Shown: piece after piece, positions 35,544-46,499 of the stretch
How the letters are laid out: each line of letters starts with the position of its first letter
Position numbering within the stretch: position 1 is the first letter of the stretch
Source: Tubulanus polymorphus
Lineage: Eukaryota > Nemertea > Palaeonemertea > Tubulaniformes > Tubulanidae
Length of the DNA stretch: 64,000 bases
Assembly: GCF_964204645.1 (NCBI RefSeq)
Contig: NC_134034.1
Span: 248,001 to 312,000 of the forward strand
Reading direction: 5' to 3'
Program-made: the position numbers and the translations under genes
The notes under the pieces: model-generated
What the model was told of the DNA's origin: nothing
The model's database searches: none
The model's input: only the letters and a program-made list of their open reading frames with translations

Positions 35544-38500
35544 CTAAAGTTTTGAATGCTGCACCTGAGGACCTGAATACAATTCACCTGAAAATATGTG
35601 AACAATTCAAACTATTGTAATTTGTTTAGATCAATTGAAAATCTTTAGCTACAAGTGACGATAAGTTATGAAGAAAGGCTGTTAGGTTGAGGGTTCTAAC
35701 TTCAGACCAGACGCTAGTTTGTGTTATATGAAGGAAGGCTGTTAGGTTGAGGGTTCTAACTTCAGACCAGACGCTAGTTTGTGTTATATGAAGGAAGGCT
35801 GTTAGGTTGAGGGTTCTAACTTCAGACCAGACACTAGTTTGTGTTATATGAAGGAAGGCTGTTAGGTTGAGGGTTCTAACTTCAGACCAGACACTAGTTT
35901 GTGTTATATGAAGGAAGGCTGTTAGGTTGAGGGTTCTAACTTCAGACCAGACACTAGTTTGTGTTATATGAAGAAAGGCTGTTAGGTTGAGGGTTCTAAC
36001 TTCAGACCAGACACTAGTTTGTGTTATATGAAGAAAGGCTGTTAGGTTGAGGGTTCTAACTTCAGACCAGACACTAGTTTGTGTTATATGAAGAAAGGCT
36101 GTTAGGTTGAGGGTTCTAACTTCAGACCAGACACTAGTTTGTGTTATATGAAGAAAGGCAGTTAGGTTGAGGGTTCTAACTTCAGACCAGACACTAGTTT
36201 GTGTTATGTGAAGGAAGGCTGTTAGGTTGAGGGTTCTAACTTCAGACCAGACGCTAGTTTGTGTTATATGAAGAAAGGCAGTTAGGTTGAGGGTTCTAAC
36301 TTCAGACCAGAAACTAGTTAGGGTGAGAAGTGTTTGTACTTACCCAGTAAATCACCTAGCACATGAAACCTATCCGACCCAAATATCATATGTGTTTCAC
36401 CATCTTCAACTTTAGCAACGATTGTAGGAGCTCCAAAAGCCTGCAGCGAAATAAAATTAACAACAATATCTTATAGAGGTTAGCTCCGGCTTTAGGTCAA
36501 TCATAGTCAATCGATCAAATCGTTAGGGGTTAGAGGGGTAGGTGAAGGTCTCCCTGGGTGCAACATTCATATGTAGAAGAATACATTTGAAACTCAAGAA
36601 ACATTGGAACCAAATTTTGACAATCGCAACAATATGGCCACCAGTCCACCCCCACAATGTGGCCACCGCTGCACCACCCCCACAATATGGCCACCACTGC
36701 ACCACCCCCACAATGTGGCCACCAGTCCATCCCCACAATATGGCCACCACTGCACCACCCCCACGATGTGGCCACCAGTCCACCCCTCTAATAGTTACTT
36801 AAATCTGACACAGTGCTACTCACCCCAACTCGAATCTGTGCCAGGATTATTTTTGGATTGAAAATGTATGACGAAAATGAGGGTTTTTCCCCCTAGGGAT
36901 AAAAGAGACAGATAAAAAGAGAACCATTGAACGAATGACATTGATGATTTTGGCACCCGGGGGGTTTAGGGTGAACTAAATTAGTCTGTTCAACTCACCC
37001 CGTATCCTAAAGCCTCCTCCGTGTATTCCTTCAATCGATCTTTCACCGGTTGTGATTTAAAGTTTGTTATAGCGTCGTTGATCACATGTTCGGACAAACC
37101 AGCTTCTTTAGCCGCCTGCAATAGAAATTCATAAGTGTTTTATATATGATAATCTGTGCAAAATTTATCATAATGTATGCAAATTTATATAATTTATGCA
37201 AATTGATTATTATTTTTACAGATTTATCATTATTTTTGAAAAATTCATTATGATTTATGTAAATAGGCTGATTATATAGTTTACATACCGCGATGAAACT
37301 TTCTTCTTTAGTGATGTCTTCATCCTGAAAAAAATACTTATCTTATGATGATTTGATATCTAAACTTCATAATTTATAGAATTTGACCGAGTTACATAGT
37401 CATATTTGTCAGATTTGAACCAGGAGTTAAAATATCATTTCAGAAATGAAATAAACTAAATTAAAATGTTGAGCAAAACTTAACCTAAAAACTTTAAACC
37501 TGAGTCCAGGGGGCTGAAGTTGCTGAAAAGATGTTTTAAGATAACCAGTAGATAAATACCATAGTAACAATGAACTTTTAATTGTCACTTATGTCCAACT
37601 ATCCACTGGTAAGACTCCAACCAACTTTTCAGCAACTGGTTCCAGATATTCAGGGAATAAAGAAAAAATAAAAATTCACTGACCCTGTTCCAAATACGGA
37701 GCCACATTTGGCGTGAAATTTCTTCGGTGAATTCTGGATTTTTCATATCAACAGCAGTTATAAATCTCATAGCTGATAAACTACCTCTCTTAAACATCAC
37801 CTCAACGGGATCCTAATATAATAAATATCACAGAAACATTCATCACAGGCTTCAGGTTAAATCTCAATATCAGTTATGTTCAGAGAATGAAAAGTTACCT
37901 TTGGAAATTCCAGCGGAATTTGGAAATGTTTGCGCAGATGTTGAATGTCGTTTCCCATATAGACAAATTTACTCATATTGAAACCAGGAGGTTGATTTTC
38001 TGATAGAAAAACATTAAAAACTATCAGTAACTAATGTTTGTTTCTTAGGCTTTACTTTGCTTGCATCTTGGTTTCCCAAGACTAACCCTATTGGATTGTT
38101 CATTTAACCTCGACTATCATGGACAGGATTCTTTATCATTAAGGCATGAGCACCAATAAGATGAAACTCAGGGGTGTTGGATTTAGGGTGTGCCGACTGA
38201 CATGATTAACAGTCAATAACTGAACCGTTAGGGGGAAGAAGTCTCTTACAATACTAGTATTATAGCAGAGTTCCTTGAAAGTAAAGAACATTTATTACTA
38301 ACCAGATCCTTTCATGACACCTCCTAGAAAGAATGGTTTCAGCTTCAAATCCATGCTCTTCCATACTTGTCGATAACGGCACAGAACCTACAAGCATAAG
38401 CGAAAAATAAGTAAAGTTGTTTGAAATAAAGTAACTTTAATTGAATTAATTATTCCAACTCCAACTGGGCCTTAATTAAATGATGTCACGTGATGAAACA

Positions 38501-38636
38501 AAAGTTCAATTATTCAGAAGAGTTGAAACGGATGCTTGAATGATAAAAATGCGATTACCTCGAATCCTATCCAAGAATAAGGCGAAACTACGTCGTAAAA
38601 CAATTCGACACTTTTTTTACTTATGGGCGCCGCCAT
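35544..38636 (-). CDS. GSTK1: Glutathione S-transferase kappa with peroxisomal SKL tail, eight exons
   Basis: Exons: 38636-38559, 38387-38303, 37999-37899, 37812-37684, 37324-37289, 37115-36999, 36440-36344, 35587-35544; phases agree, about 228 residues (human 226). DsbA-like thioredoxin fold. Start MAAPISKKSVELFYDVVSPY with the catalytic Ser at 18 (SPYSW). The helical insert contains FFLGGVMKGS, NQPPGFNMSKFVYMGNDIQ and KRGSLSAMRFITAVD. The C-terminal half has the cis-Pro motif GAPT. The protein ends HSKL, a canonical type-1 peroxisomal targeting signal (human ends ARL). The role is conjugation or reduction with glutathione in peroxisomes and mitochondria. The last exon (44 coding bases, supplying the SKL) is separated by an intron with a 60-bp array. 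Confidence 0.95.
35650..36320. repeat. 60-bp tandem array in GSTK1 last intron
   Basis: Eleven copies with an exact 60-base period (unit contains GTTAGGTTGAGGGTTCTAAC). Differences are limited to a few sites, such as CGCTAG/CACTAG and AAGGAAGG/AAGAAAGG. Confidence 0.93.
36625..36790. repeat. Minisatellite in a GSTK1 intron
   Basis: About seven copies of a 23-24-base unit (CACCCCCACAATATGGCCAC). Open frames on both strands here are repeat artefacts. Confidence 0.75.
38045..38115. repeat. Dispersed repeat (CTTGGTTTCCC family), copy 1
   Basis: A segment from GGCTTTA to CATTTAACCTC including ATCTTGGTTTCCCAAGAC matches 61608-61680. Family unknown. Confidence 0.55.
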
Positions 38637-38639
38637 CTT

Positions 38640-41600
38640 GAATACTCAGCTGCCACAGTCGAGTTCTTCGAACCAATTCAATTCAATTTAAAACTTTTGG
38701 TCAGCTGCCACAGGTAGATTCTGATCGGAATCGAGTTCGAATCCTCAAAATAACTGTTTTCGGGGCTGCAGTCGGAAAATTAATTGGATAAACGCAAAAG
38801 AGGAAATTTGAGTTAGTAGACCTGTCATGACAATTTCATCACATTGTCATTACTTGTTTAATAAATGTGATCTATTGTTTTCTAAATATAAATCGCGGCG
38901 ATTATTTCTATAGTTTTGTGCCATAGGCGAATAATATCATCATTGATCATTTTTGCTAGAGAAATAATTTCGTTGTCACAGAAATTATCAAACTCATCAA
39001 TACCACTTTTATTTTCATCCGAAATTATAATCAATTTTTATCGTTTTTAGGTAGGAGACCAACGACGCCCACGAATACGAATTCAACAACCTGCCGCAAA
39101 CTTTTGTATAGTAAATTGAAGTTTGAATATAAAGCTTTTTAAAGAACGCACTTGTGTTATATTTGTAATTCATTTCACGCAGCTCTCGTCATATCATCAT
39201 CGATTAACTGGAATTCCGGCGAATACCCGACGCGGGTGACGAAACCGAATTTCAGATATCATTTCATTTGCTTATCGATAGTAGTAACTAATCTAACCGA
39301 CAATAGATTTTAATTTTCTTATCCAAGCATTTATGTATAGCACCTAAACAATTGAATTATACATTTGTTGTGTCTTTCGAAAAATATGTTTTATTCGCAT
39401 GCCACAGAAGGAATATCGAGCAGCGTAAAATCTCAACCGTCTAGTGCTGCCTCTTTACATATCGTTGACGGTAAATGTGTGAACTAACTTATTACTCACT
39501 CGCCGCAGTAGAAATATTTTACAAGTCGTGTTAGTTCGTGTCTTTACCGCTAATGATAAATGTAGGGGCAGCACTTGACGGTCAATATCTTCGTTAATTA
39601 CTCTACTACCTAAGGCGTTTTTATGAACACTCGATTAGTACACTCGCGTATGCAAAACGTTTTTATAAGCATGGATTATGTCATAATCCGTCATTTTTAT
39701 GAACATTGATTATCATAATCGATTAGCATATACTCAACATACTCGCTCGGCCTTTAAAAGAAGGGAAGGGAACCGGGACAAAATAAAGAAATAAATTGGT
39801 GGCAATCATCCTCAAACAAACCGTTTCATAGCAGCAGCACCTGACGCCGAATAGAGGATGTACAGAAGCTTCATCAAGTGAATGAGAATCTCCCTTTATA
39901 CCAGGATTCGACCTCGATTGAAACTCGCTACCGACATTGTACATTTTGACATTCGCGGCAGCACGTGTATAATGAGGCGATATCAAAATGGCGTGCTGTC
40001 TTCTAACGTTGACATCGCCAACGCCGCTGCGTCACGATGTGATGTACAAGGGACCCCCAATTATCGCAGTAAGTTTCTCCTTCTTGTATCATATTATCCC
40101 TTCAGCCAAGGCCAGGCGCACAGGCTTCTGAGGAACACGACAGCAAAAACCTCACCTAATTTCAAACATAGGCTAGCCATCCTAGAATTTAAGAATCGCC
40201 TGGAGCTCAGAGCCGACATATCATCATTCCACCGTCCCTGATATTTCTAGACTACGATGGGCTTCACCTCGACACTGTGTTGTAATGACCAGTGTTCAGC
40301 AGGTAACACACACACAATAAGAGTAGCTTACCGCTGATTGCTGCTACATTTGATGTATGGGCTGAATTAAATAGCCTACATCAGTCGATTAATAGAATGG
40401 TTCTGAGAGTAACTTTAGCCGCGATCACACGAGCATTGTCCCGTGCCAAATTTGGCCCGGAACAACTGTTCACATGGGTGCCAAATGGGCCCGAGCCTGT
40501 TTGGCCCGGACCAAAAACGTTGGACCAAGCCCGAGCCAAATTTTAGCACCAGACAAATGATTGTGTTTGAATTGCAACTGGCACCGGAAATGATCCACTT
40601 CGCTTTGTTTGAGTATTGTTTAGTATGGAGTGAATGGTTTGCGTGTGAACGCGCTCTCTAATTTGGCGCGGGCCAGATTTGGCCGGAGCCGGATCCGTGC
40701 CAATTTGGCCCGGGCCAAATCGTCTCCGTGTGATCACGGCTTTTCTGTTAGCTCTTGGTGGCACAAATTGTAACCAATGCATAGGCCTATACACAGCTGA
40801 TATTTTGTCACTAGGAGGGAAATAGGTGTTGGAATTAATATGGAAAGTTTCGTCCATCAGCTCTAAGCCTTTTGGAAGTGCTGGGAGAAAATTGAATTTT
40901 TCCCCCACTCTATAGATAAGTAGCTGCTAATGGATGCTTGACCTTGTTTCATGACATCAGCAGAAGGGCATGTACTCAGTTGATCCTACTGGACCTATGG
41001 TCCTTCATTTCATCTTTTAAATGTTCTCTTCAATGGTTTCAGAAACAGATAATTCTTTTCATGTTTTTTCATTACTTTCTTGTTTATATTTCATGTTCAA
41101 CTCTAGATGCAAAACCTAAACTGTGGATAGAAAAACCCCGTGAATAAATGAATTGCAGATTGGAGCGAACAATCTAATTTGTAAGTTTGAATTTTAGATT
41201 TGATATTTCTGCAGTTATTTCTAAGGAAAGAAAACAATCTTAGATTTGTCTATTATAGGTATCACTTCAACATGTTCAACGGGAATTTTGATTCAGCACA
41301 GGAAAACAAAGAATCACTCTTGGATTTTGCAAAGGACATCAAGGAATCAGTGTTTTACAATCAGACTTTTTTGGTTTCGCGCCGGACATCAGGAATCATT
41401 CTTGGAATCAGCACAGGACAACAAGGAATCAGTGTTTCACAGATTTTTTTTGATTCAGCACAGGACATTGGGAATCATTCTTGGATTCAGCATCAGGAAT
41501 CACTATAGCCTATGTGGAAATTCAAGATAAGTAACATTAATCTTTATTTATCGGTTGTTGAATTGATTTTAAGGGACCAGTTTTATAGTGTTTGTTATAA

Positions 41601-41865
41601 ACCATGTTTTGGAATGAAATCTCAGAAACCTGTTGCATTTATTCAATCATTTCAAATTTCTTTATATCGGTGAATATTTGGCTATAATCAGTTCATGGTT
41701 GGGATTATTATTTCAGTAAGCGGGTTTACAGGTTTTCTAAATTGCGATCAACTCAAATGTTATTTCTAATCAATATGAAACTGGTTCCTGATTTCAATAA
41801 TACAACTGTTATCAATCATGTTCCTTCGTAATAATCAGATCATGTGTATCTTGAGAGTTAGAATT
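38640..41865. other. Region without a recognised gene
   Basis: Divergent to GSTK1. A possible first exon on the plus strand begins at the ATG near 39989 (MACCLLTLTSPTPLRHD) and ends at a donor-like GCAGTAAGT near 40070, but I find no partner exon. Segments around 39440-39600 contain dispersed TE-like sequence. 41280-41510 holds loose repeats around GATTCAGCACAGGAC. Confidence 0.35.
40418..40740. mobile_element. MITE with GCCGYGATCACACG termini, copy 1
   Basis: Left end GCCGCGATCACACGAGC and right end CGTGTGATCACGGC form inverted termini. The interior is rich in TTTGGCCCGG and its complement. About 323 bp, non-coding. Confidence 0.65.
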
Positions 41866-41869
41866 TCTG

Positions 41870-42060
41870 TAGATTAAACTGCTGTACTTATTTCATACTG
41901 ATTGAACAGTTACAGATACATGTAACATTGTGTACAGATACAGAGTACAGATCACTGCATTACTTCATCCTGTGATTGAACAGTGATTTAATGTTCTCTC
42001 ATCTTCATTAGATTCCCATCCGTCTAACTAAAACATCAGAACAATTCAACTCATCTAACC
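41870..42060. repeat. Left arm of a spaced inverted repeat
   Basis: About 190 bases (including TTAAACTGCTGTACTTATTT and ATTCCCATCCGTCTAACTAA) recur in reverse complement at about 45648-45836, with roughly 95% identity by eye and a small deletion. Confidence 0.85.
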
Positions 42061-42061
42061 G

Positions 42062-42330
42062 CTGGGTTTGGGGAGGGTGGGTAGGGTTGGGGGAGGGAAG
42101 GGGTGAGGGAGGGTGGGAGGGAAGGGGTAGAGGGAGGGTGGGAGGGATGGGGTGAGGGAGGGTGGGAGGGAAGGGGTAGTGGGAGGGATGGGGTGTGGGA
42201 GGGAAGGGGTAGAGGGAGGGTGGGAGGGATGAGGTGAGGGAGGGCGGGAGGGAAGGGGTCTGGGAGGGTGGGAGGGAAGGGGTCTGGGAGTGAGGGTGGG
42301 ATGTAGGGGTGGGGTGGTAGGGGCATGGTG
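42062..42330 (+). repeat. G-rich minisatellite, 20-24-bp units
   Basis: Copies of GGGAGGGTGGGAGGGAAGGG on the plus strand, predicted to favour G-quadruplexes. It adjoins the inner end of the left inverted-repeat arm. Confidence 0.85.
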
Positions 42331-43860
42331 GGCTGGGGAGAATGGGTGGTGGTAGGACTTTGCAGGGAAGGGTAGGCCCCTATGGGTTTGAGTTTAGGTG
42401 GTGTAGCGTGTAGGGTCTCGGTGGGGGTGGTTTATGTGTCAGGTACAGGTGGTTTAGTCGTAGTTATTTTTGGTCTTGAAGTTCAGGATATTTCAGAAAA
42501 TGTGTCCCATCTTTTTATTATTCTAAGAAAGGATTAATCATTATGAAACACGTGACTGCAACATGTCATGTTTCAGTTGTTATGCATGACAAGCTGTATA
42601 ACCATCGGCCAATTGGACTCGTTCTATTTCACTGGTTGTTATTTCTATGAGACCTGGGTTCGATCCCCGGCGAGTGCGCACGTTATTTCACCGTCACTTC
42701 TCTCAATCGTTATGAGATAATTGCCCCCAGATTTTTGAATTGGGACGTTTCAATTTTTAGGGCTATAATTTAAGGTATTGAATGATCACAAGTTCTGCTC
42801 CTTGGCTCCGATCAAATTACGACTTAATGAACAATTCAACGAAACAACAATCATACGTAATAATTACTGTTGATATCTGGCGGTTTACTGATACATTTCC
42901 AGCTGAAAGATGTATTTTCTTCTGTGCTATTTTAGAAACGGCTGTAAATACTGAGAACTGTATAGGACGACTTAGAAAATTGTTGACGAGAGTCGAGATG
43001 CAGTTCACATTCATCGCTGCTTCCTCTTTTTTCTGCAGATTCCTAGACAGAGACCTACTCTTCATTTTTGGAAGAAGAGTATAGAACTCATTAGAATAAG
43101 TGATATGTTTTGTAATCACTTTTATTGACACACTTCTTCATTTGCCTTCATGGCACAGTATATCACTATTCATAGATATCTTTAATAATTAGTTATCCTT
43201 TTCAAAAAGATGGGACACAATTTCTGAAATAAACTGTACAATTTTTAGGTGGGACAAAGATTGACACGGAGAGACTATTGTTCTATTATTACATTCATTT
43301 TAGAATAGGATAATATTCTATTTCTACCTGTGACTTATAATTCTATTCTAGACAGAATTTAAGGGACTGCGAACTAATTATACTTCTATCAGGAAATATT
43401 TTATTGAATTTAAAAGGCGTAAAAACAAATGATATTCAACCAGATGTAGTTGTAGTTTTTACAGTTAGTCTTTAGCAATCTTCCTACAATGAGACTCTGA
43501 TAAAGCGGGCATATCTTGTGTATTTTGCCATTTTTCACAATCATATCAGTTTATGAAAGTCATTTCATCCTCCGCTGTTATTTAAAATCTTATCAGAGCT
43601 CGATCAATTTGTCAGTTTATAGCTTTTAGACTTCGATCAATGCATCATTTTCTGGTAGACTCAAATTAGTCAGAATTATTTCGGACTTTATCAATTAGTT
43701 CAAGATTTTGAGCCCACAGTGTGAACATAATTCTTCACTTTATTCTAGTGATGAGTGTTTAGTCCAATTCCCCTATTCAACATATGCAACGCTCAATTTC
43801 TCATGTTATTTGCTAATCAAACCAGAGCCATAAAACTGACTTACCTTTAATGAGGGCCAT
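42330..43860. other. Gene-free stretch inside the inverted repeat
   Basis: A 100-residue open frame at 42782-43084 has no recognisable domain. A tRNA B-box-like GGGTTCGATCCCCGGCGAG lies at about 42657. Nothing else identified. Confidence 0.3.
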
Positions 43861-43869
43861 ATTTACCCT

Positions 43870-44060
43870 CCGTGGTCACCAATTCAGAACCATAGACCAA
43901 ATTTTGACTCTTTGGTCACCAAAACAGGGCTATGAACCAAACTTTGACTCTTTGGTCACTAAACCTGAGCCATGAACCAAACTTTGACTCTTTGGGTACC
44001 AAACCTGGGCTATGAACCAAACTTTGATGCTTAGGTCACTAAACCAAGGCCATAAATGAA
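43870..44060. repeat. About 45-bp tandem repeat
   Basis: Four diverged copies of a unit with AACCAAACTTTGACTCTTTG and GGTCAC. Confidence 0.75.
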
Positions 44061-44159
44061 AGATTTCAAGTTTTTTAAAGTTATTTCTGTTGCCTTCATG
44101 ACTCAATATTTGAGAATGGAACAAATGACGTAGTTAATGAAAGATTCATCCGTATCAGT

Positions 44160-44195
44160 GTTGCTGCTGCTGCTGCAGCTGCTGCTGCTGGTGCA
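44160..44195. repeat. CTG microsatellite
   Basis: Imperfect run TTGCTGCTGCTGCTGCAGCT and on. Confidence 0.75.
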
Positions 44196-44371
44196 ACTAA
44201 CACAACCTTTCGCTGTTTGTCTCTAAAAGATTAAACTTGATCCCAGTCGGAACTGATGAGAGTTCTAGTGAGACGACAAAATAAGGAAAAGCCATATGAA
44301 AAGAAAAAATATAAATCGAACGCGTGAGCTTCTAACAACAAGATAAAACAGCATGAAATGCTGATATAAAG

Positions 44372-44556
44372 AGTGGGGTCCGAGAGCAATTCGAAGGTTT
44401 AGTGTCCTGCACGCTTAGAGGGCGGGCAGGGGTCTATTCCTACCTCGACTCAAAAAAAGATGAAATATTAAGAGCGGGGTCCGAGAGCAATTCGAAGGTT
44501 TAGAGTCCTGCACGCTTAGATGACGGGCAAGGGTCTATTCCTACCTCGACTCAAGA
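44372..44556. repeat. About 100-bp tandem duplication
   Basis: Two copies of a unit containing GGGGTCCGAGAGCAATTCGA and GGTCTATTCCTACCTCGACT. Confidence 0.85.
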
Positions 44557-45269
44557 GCTCAAATGGCAAATGAAGGAAAATGGCTGGAGTTTAATTTGTT
44601 CCACTGGGTTCAAGTGTTAACTTGAAAAGACAATCAAATTACAATCAAACGGATTAGAGAGTATAGAAATATCTAGTCTAACTATCAATTGTCATTGGTC
44701 CACAACGATTTCTTAATAACAACATTGAATTCGTGAAGAAACATAAATAGCTTTAATTTGTTTTGATCTCAGCCATCATTCTTGTCCTTGGTTTGTGTTG
44801 ACCTTTCTCACGACATTTTGTGAGTGTGGAGATTTGGTTCGGGCTTATTTCCTTTGTTCGGGTGAACCCTCCGTATACCTCCCCCTCCCTTACAACATTA
44901 AGTTCCTCGGGTTTGTGAACTCGCATCATTTGATGAAATGAAATCTGTTTACAGACGACTGCTGCAACTTGTCGTGAAACTGAGATATATTGTGAATACT
45001 TATTGGAGGGAGTAGAAATAATAGGAATAATTTGAATAATTCGATGAAATTGATAAGGAATCATCTAAAATTCAAGTCATGTGATTTTCAAGACCAACCC
45101 AGGCATATGATCATTTGAATGCCTACGAAATTGTAGAACATTATCTGTTAGTCCCATCAATGATGCAATTGATTAAGGATTTCAATTTATATATTAAATT
45201 GATATGATCGTAAAAAAATGGCAAATCGTTTTGTAGTTATTGTACGGATGAGTGGTGTGTGAAGAGGAG

Positions 45270-45647
45270 ACAACAGAGTTGAGGAGGCATTGAGGTAGGG
45301 CATTGAGGTAGGGCTAGGTGGGAGGGCTAGGTGGGTGGGCATTGAGGGTGGGCCAGGTGGGAGGGCATTGAGGGAGGGCTAGGTGGGAGGGGGTCCGGGA
45401 GGGCGGGAGGGAAGGGGTCCGGGAGGGAAGGGGTCCGGGTGGGCGGGAGGGAAGGGGTCCGGGAGGGAAGGGGTGCGGGAGGGAAGGGGTCCGGGAGGGA
45501 AGGGGTGCGGGAGGGAAGGGGTCCGGGAGGGAAGGGGTGCGGGAGGGAAGGGGCGAGGGAGGGAAGGGGCGAGGGATGGAAGGGGCGAGGGAGGGAAGGG
45601 GCGAGGGAGGGCGGGAGGGAAGGGGTCAGGGAGGGTCGGGTCGGGAG
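45270..45647 (+). repeat. Second G-rich minisatellite
   Basis: Units GGGAGGGAAGGGGTCCGGGA and GAGGGAGGGAAGGGGC, again G-rich on the plus strand. It adjoins the right inverted-repeat arm. Confidence 0.85.
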
Positions 45648-45836
45648 GTTAGGTGAGTTGAAATGTTCTGATGTTTTAGTTAGACGGATGGGAATCTGAA
45701 GATGAGAGAACATTAAATCACTGTTCAATCACAGGATGAAGTAATGCAGTGATCTGTACTCTGTATCTGTACACAATGTTACAAGTATCTGTTACTGTAC
45801 AATCAGTATGAAATAAGTACAGCAGTTTAATCCACA
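45648..45836. repeat. Right arm of the spaced inverted repeat
   Basis: Reverse complement of 41870-42060. Confidence 0.85.
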
Positions 45837-46094
45837 GAAATCCTGTACTGTTTCTGTCTGATTGATTAATAATTTGAGATGTTACATTCTGCTCTATTGT
45901 CACTGATTATTGTTTCTTTTTATTTTCAGAATGAAATGAATGCAATAGAATTTACTATTTAAACAGGCTCATTTAAAGGTAAGTACAAAACTGGTAATGA
46001 ATTTCTCCACAGAATTCTTCACAGTCTCTGTTGATATTTTGAATTATTTTTGAACTAAAAATTACAGTTTTACTCTCAGTTACAGGATGAGATA

Positions 46095-46495
46095 CACACC
46101 GCAGCAGCAGCAGCACTGGCAGTACCTGCAGTACCAGCACCATGCAGCAACAGCGCCACCAGCAACAGCAGCAGCACTGGCAGTACCTGCAGTACCAGCA
46201 CCATGCAGCAGCACAGCAGCAGCAACAGCAGCAATATACAGTACCAGCACCATGCAGCAACAGCGCCACCAGCAGCTGCAACAGCAGCACTGGCAGTACC
46301 CGCAGTACCAGCACCATGCAGCAACAGCGCCACCACCAGCTGCAACAGCAGCACTGGCAGCACCCGCAGTACCGGCACCATGCAGCAACAGCGCCACCAG
46401 CAGCTGCAACAGCAGCACTGGCAGTACCCGCAGTACCAGCACCATGCAGCAACAGCGCCACCAGCAGCTGCAACAGCAGCAGCAGCAGCAGCAGG
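46095..46495. repeat. CAG-rich tandem array of about 64-bp units
   Basis: Units contain CATGCAGCAACAGCGCCACC and CAGCACTGGCAGTACC, with periods 61-64. The array lacks stops in several frames on both strands, giving large apparent proteins that are not independent evidence of coding. It is bounded by an acceptor-like TTACAG (46080-46085) and a donor-like CAGGTAAAA (46493 on), so it might be an exon of an unrecognised transcript. Confidence 0.8.
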
Positions 46496-46499
46496 TAAA

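Noticed and set aside
42782-43131. Opposed 100-residue frames
   Set aside because: Both strands open over the same interval, no domain or codon pattern to favour either.
45383-45699. Gly/Arg-rich open frames and their Pro/Ser-rich antisense
   Set aside because: Generated by the G-rich minisatellite in all frames.
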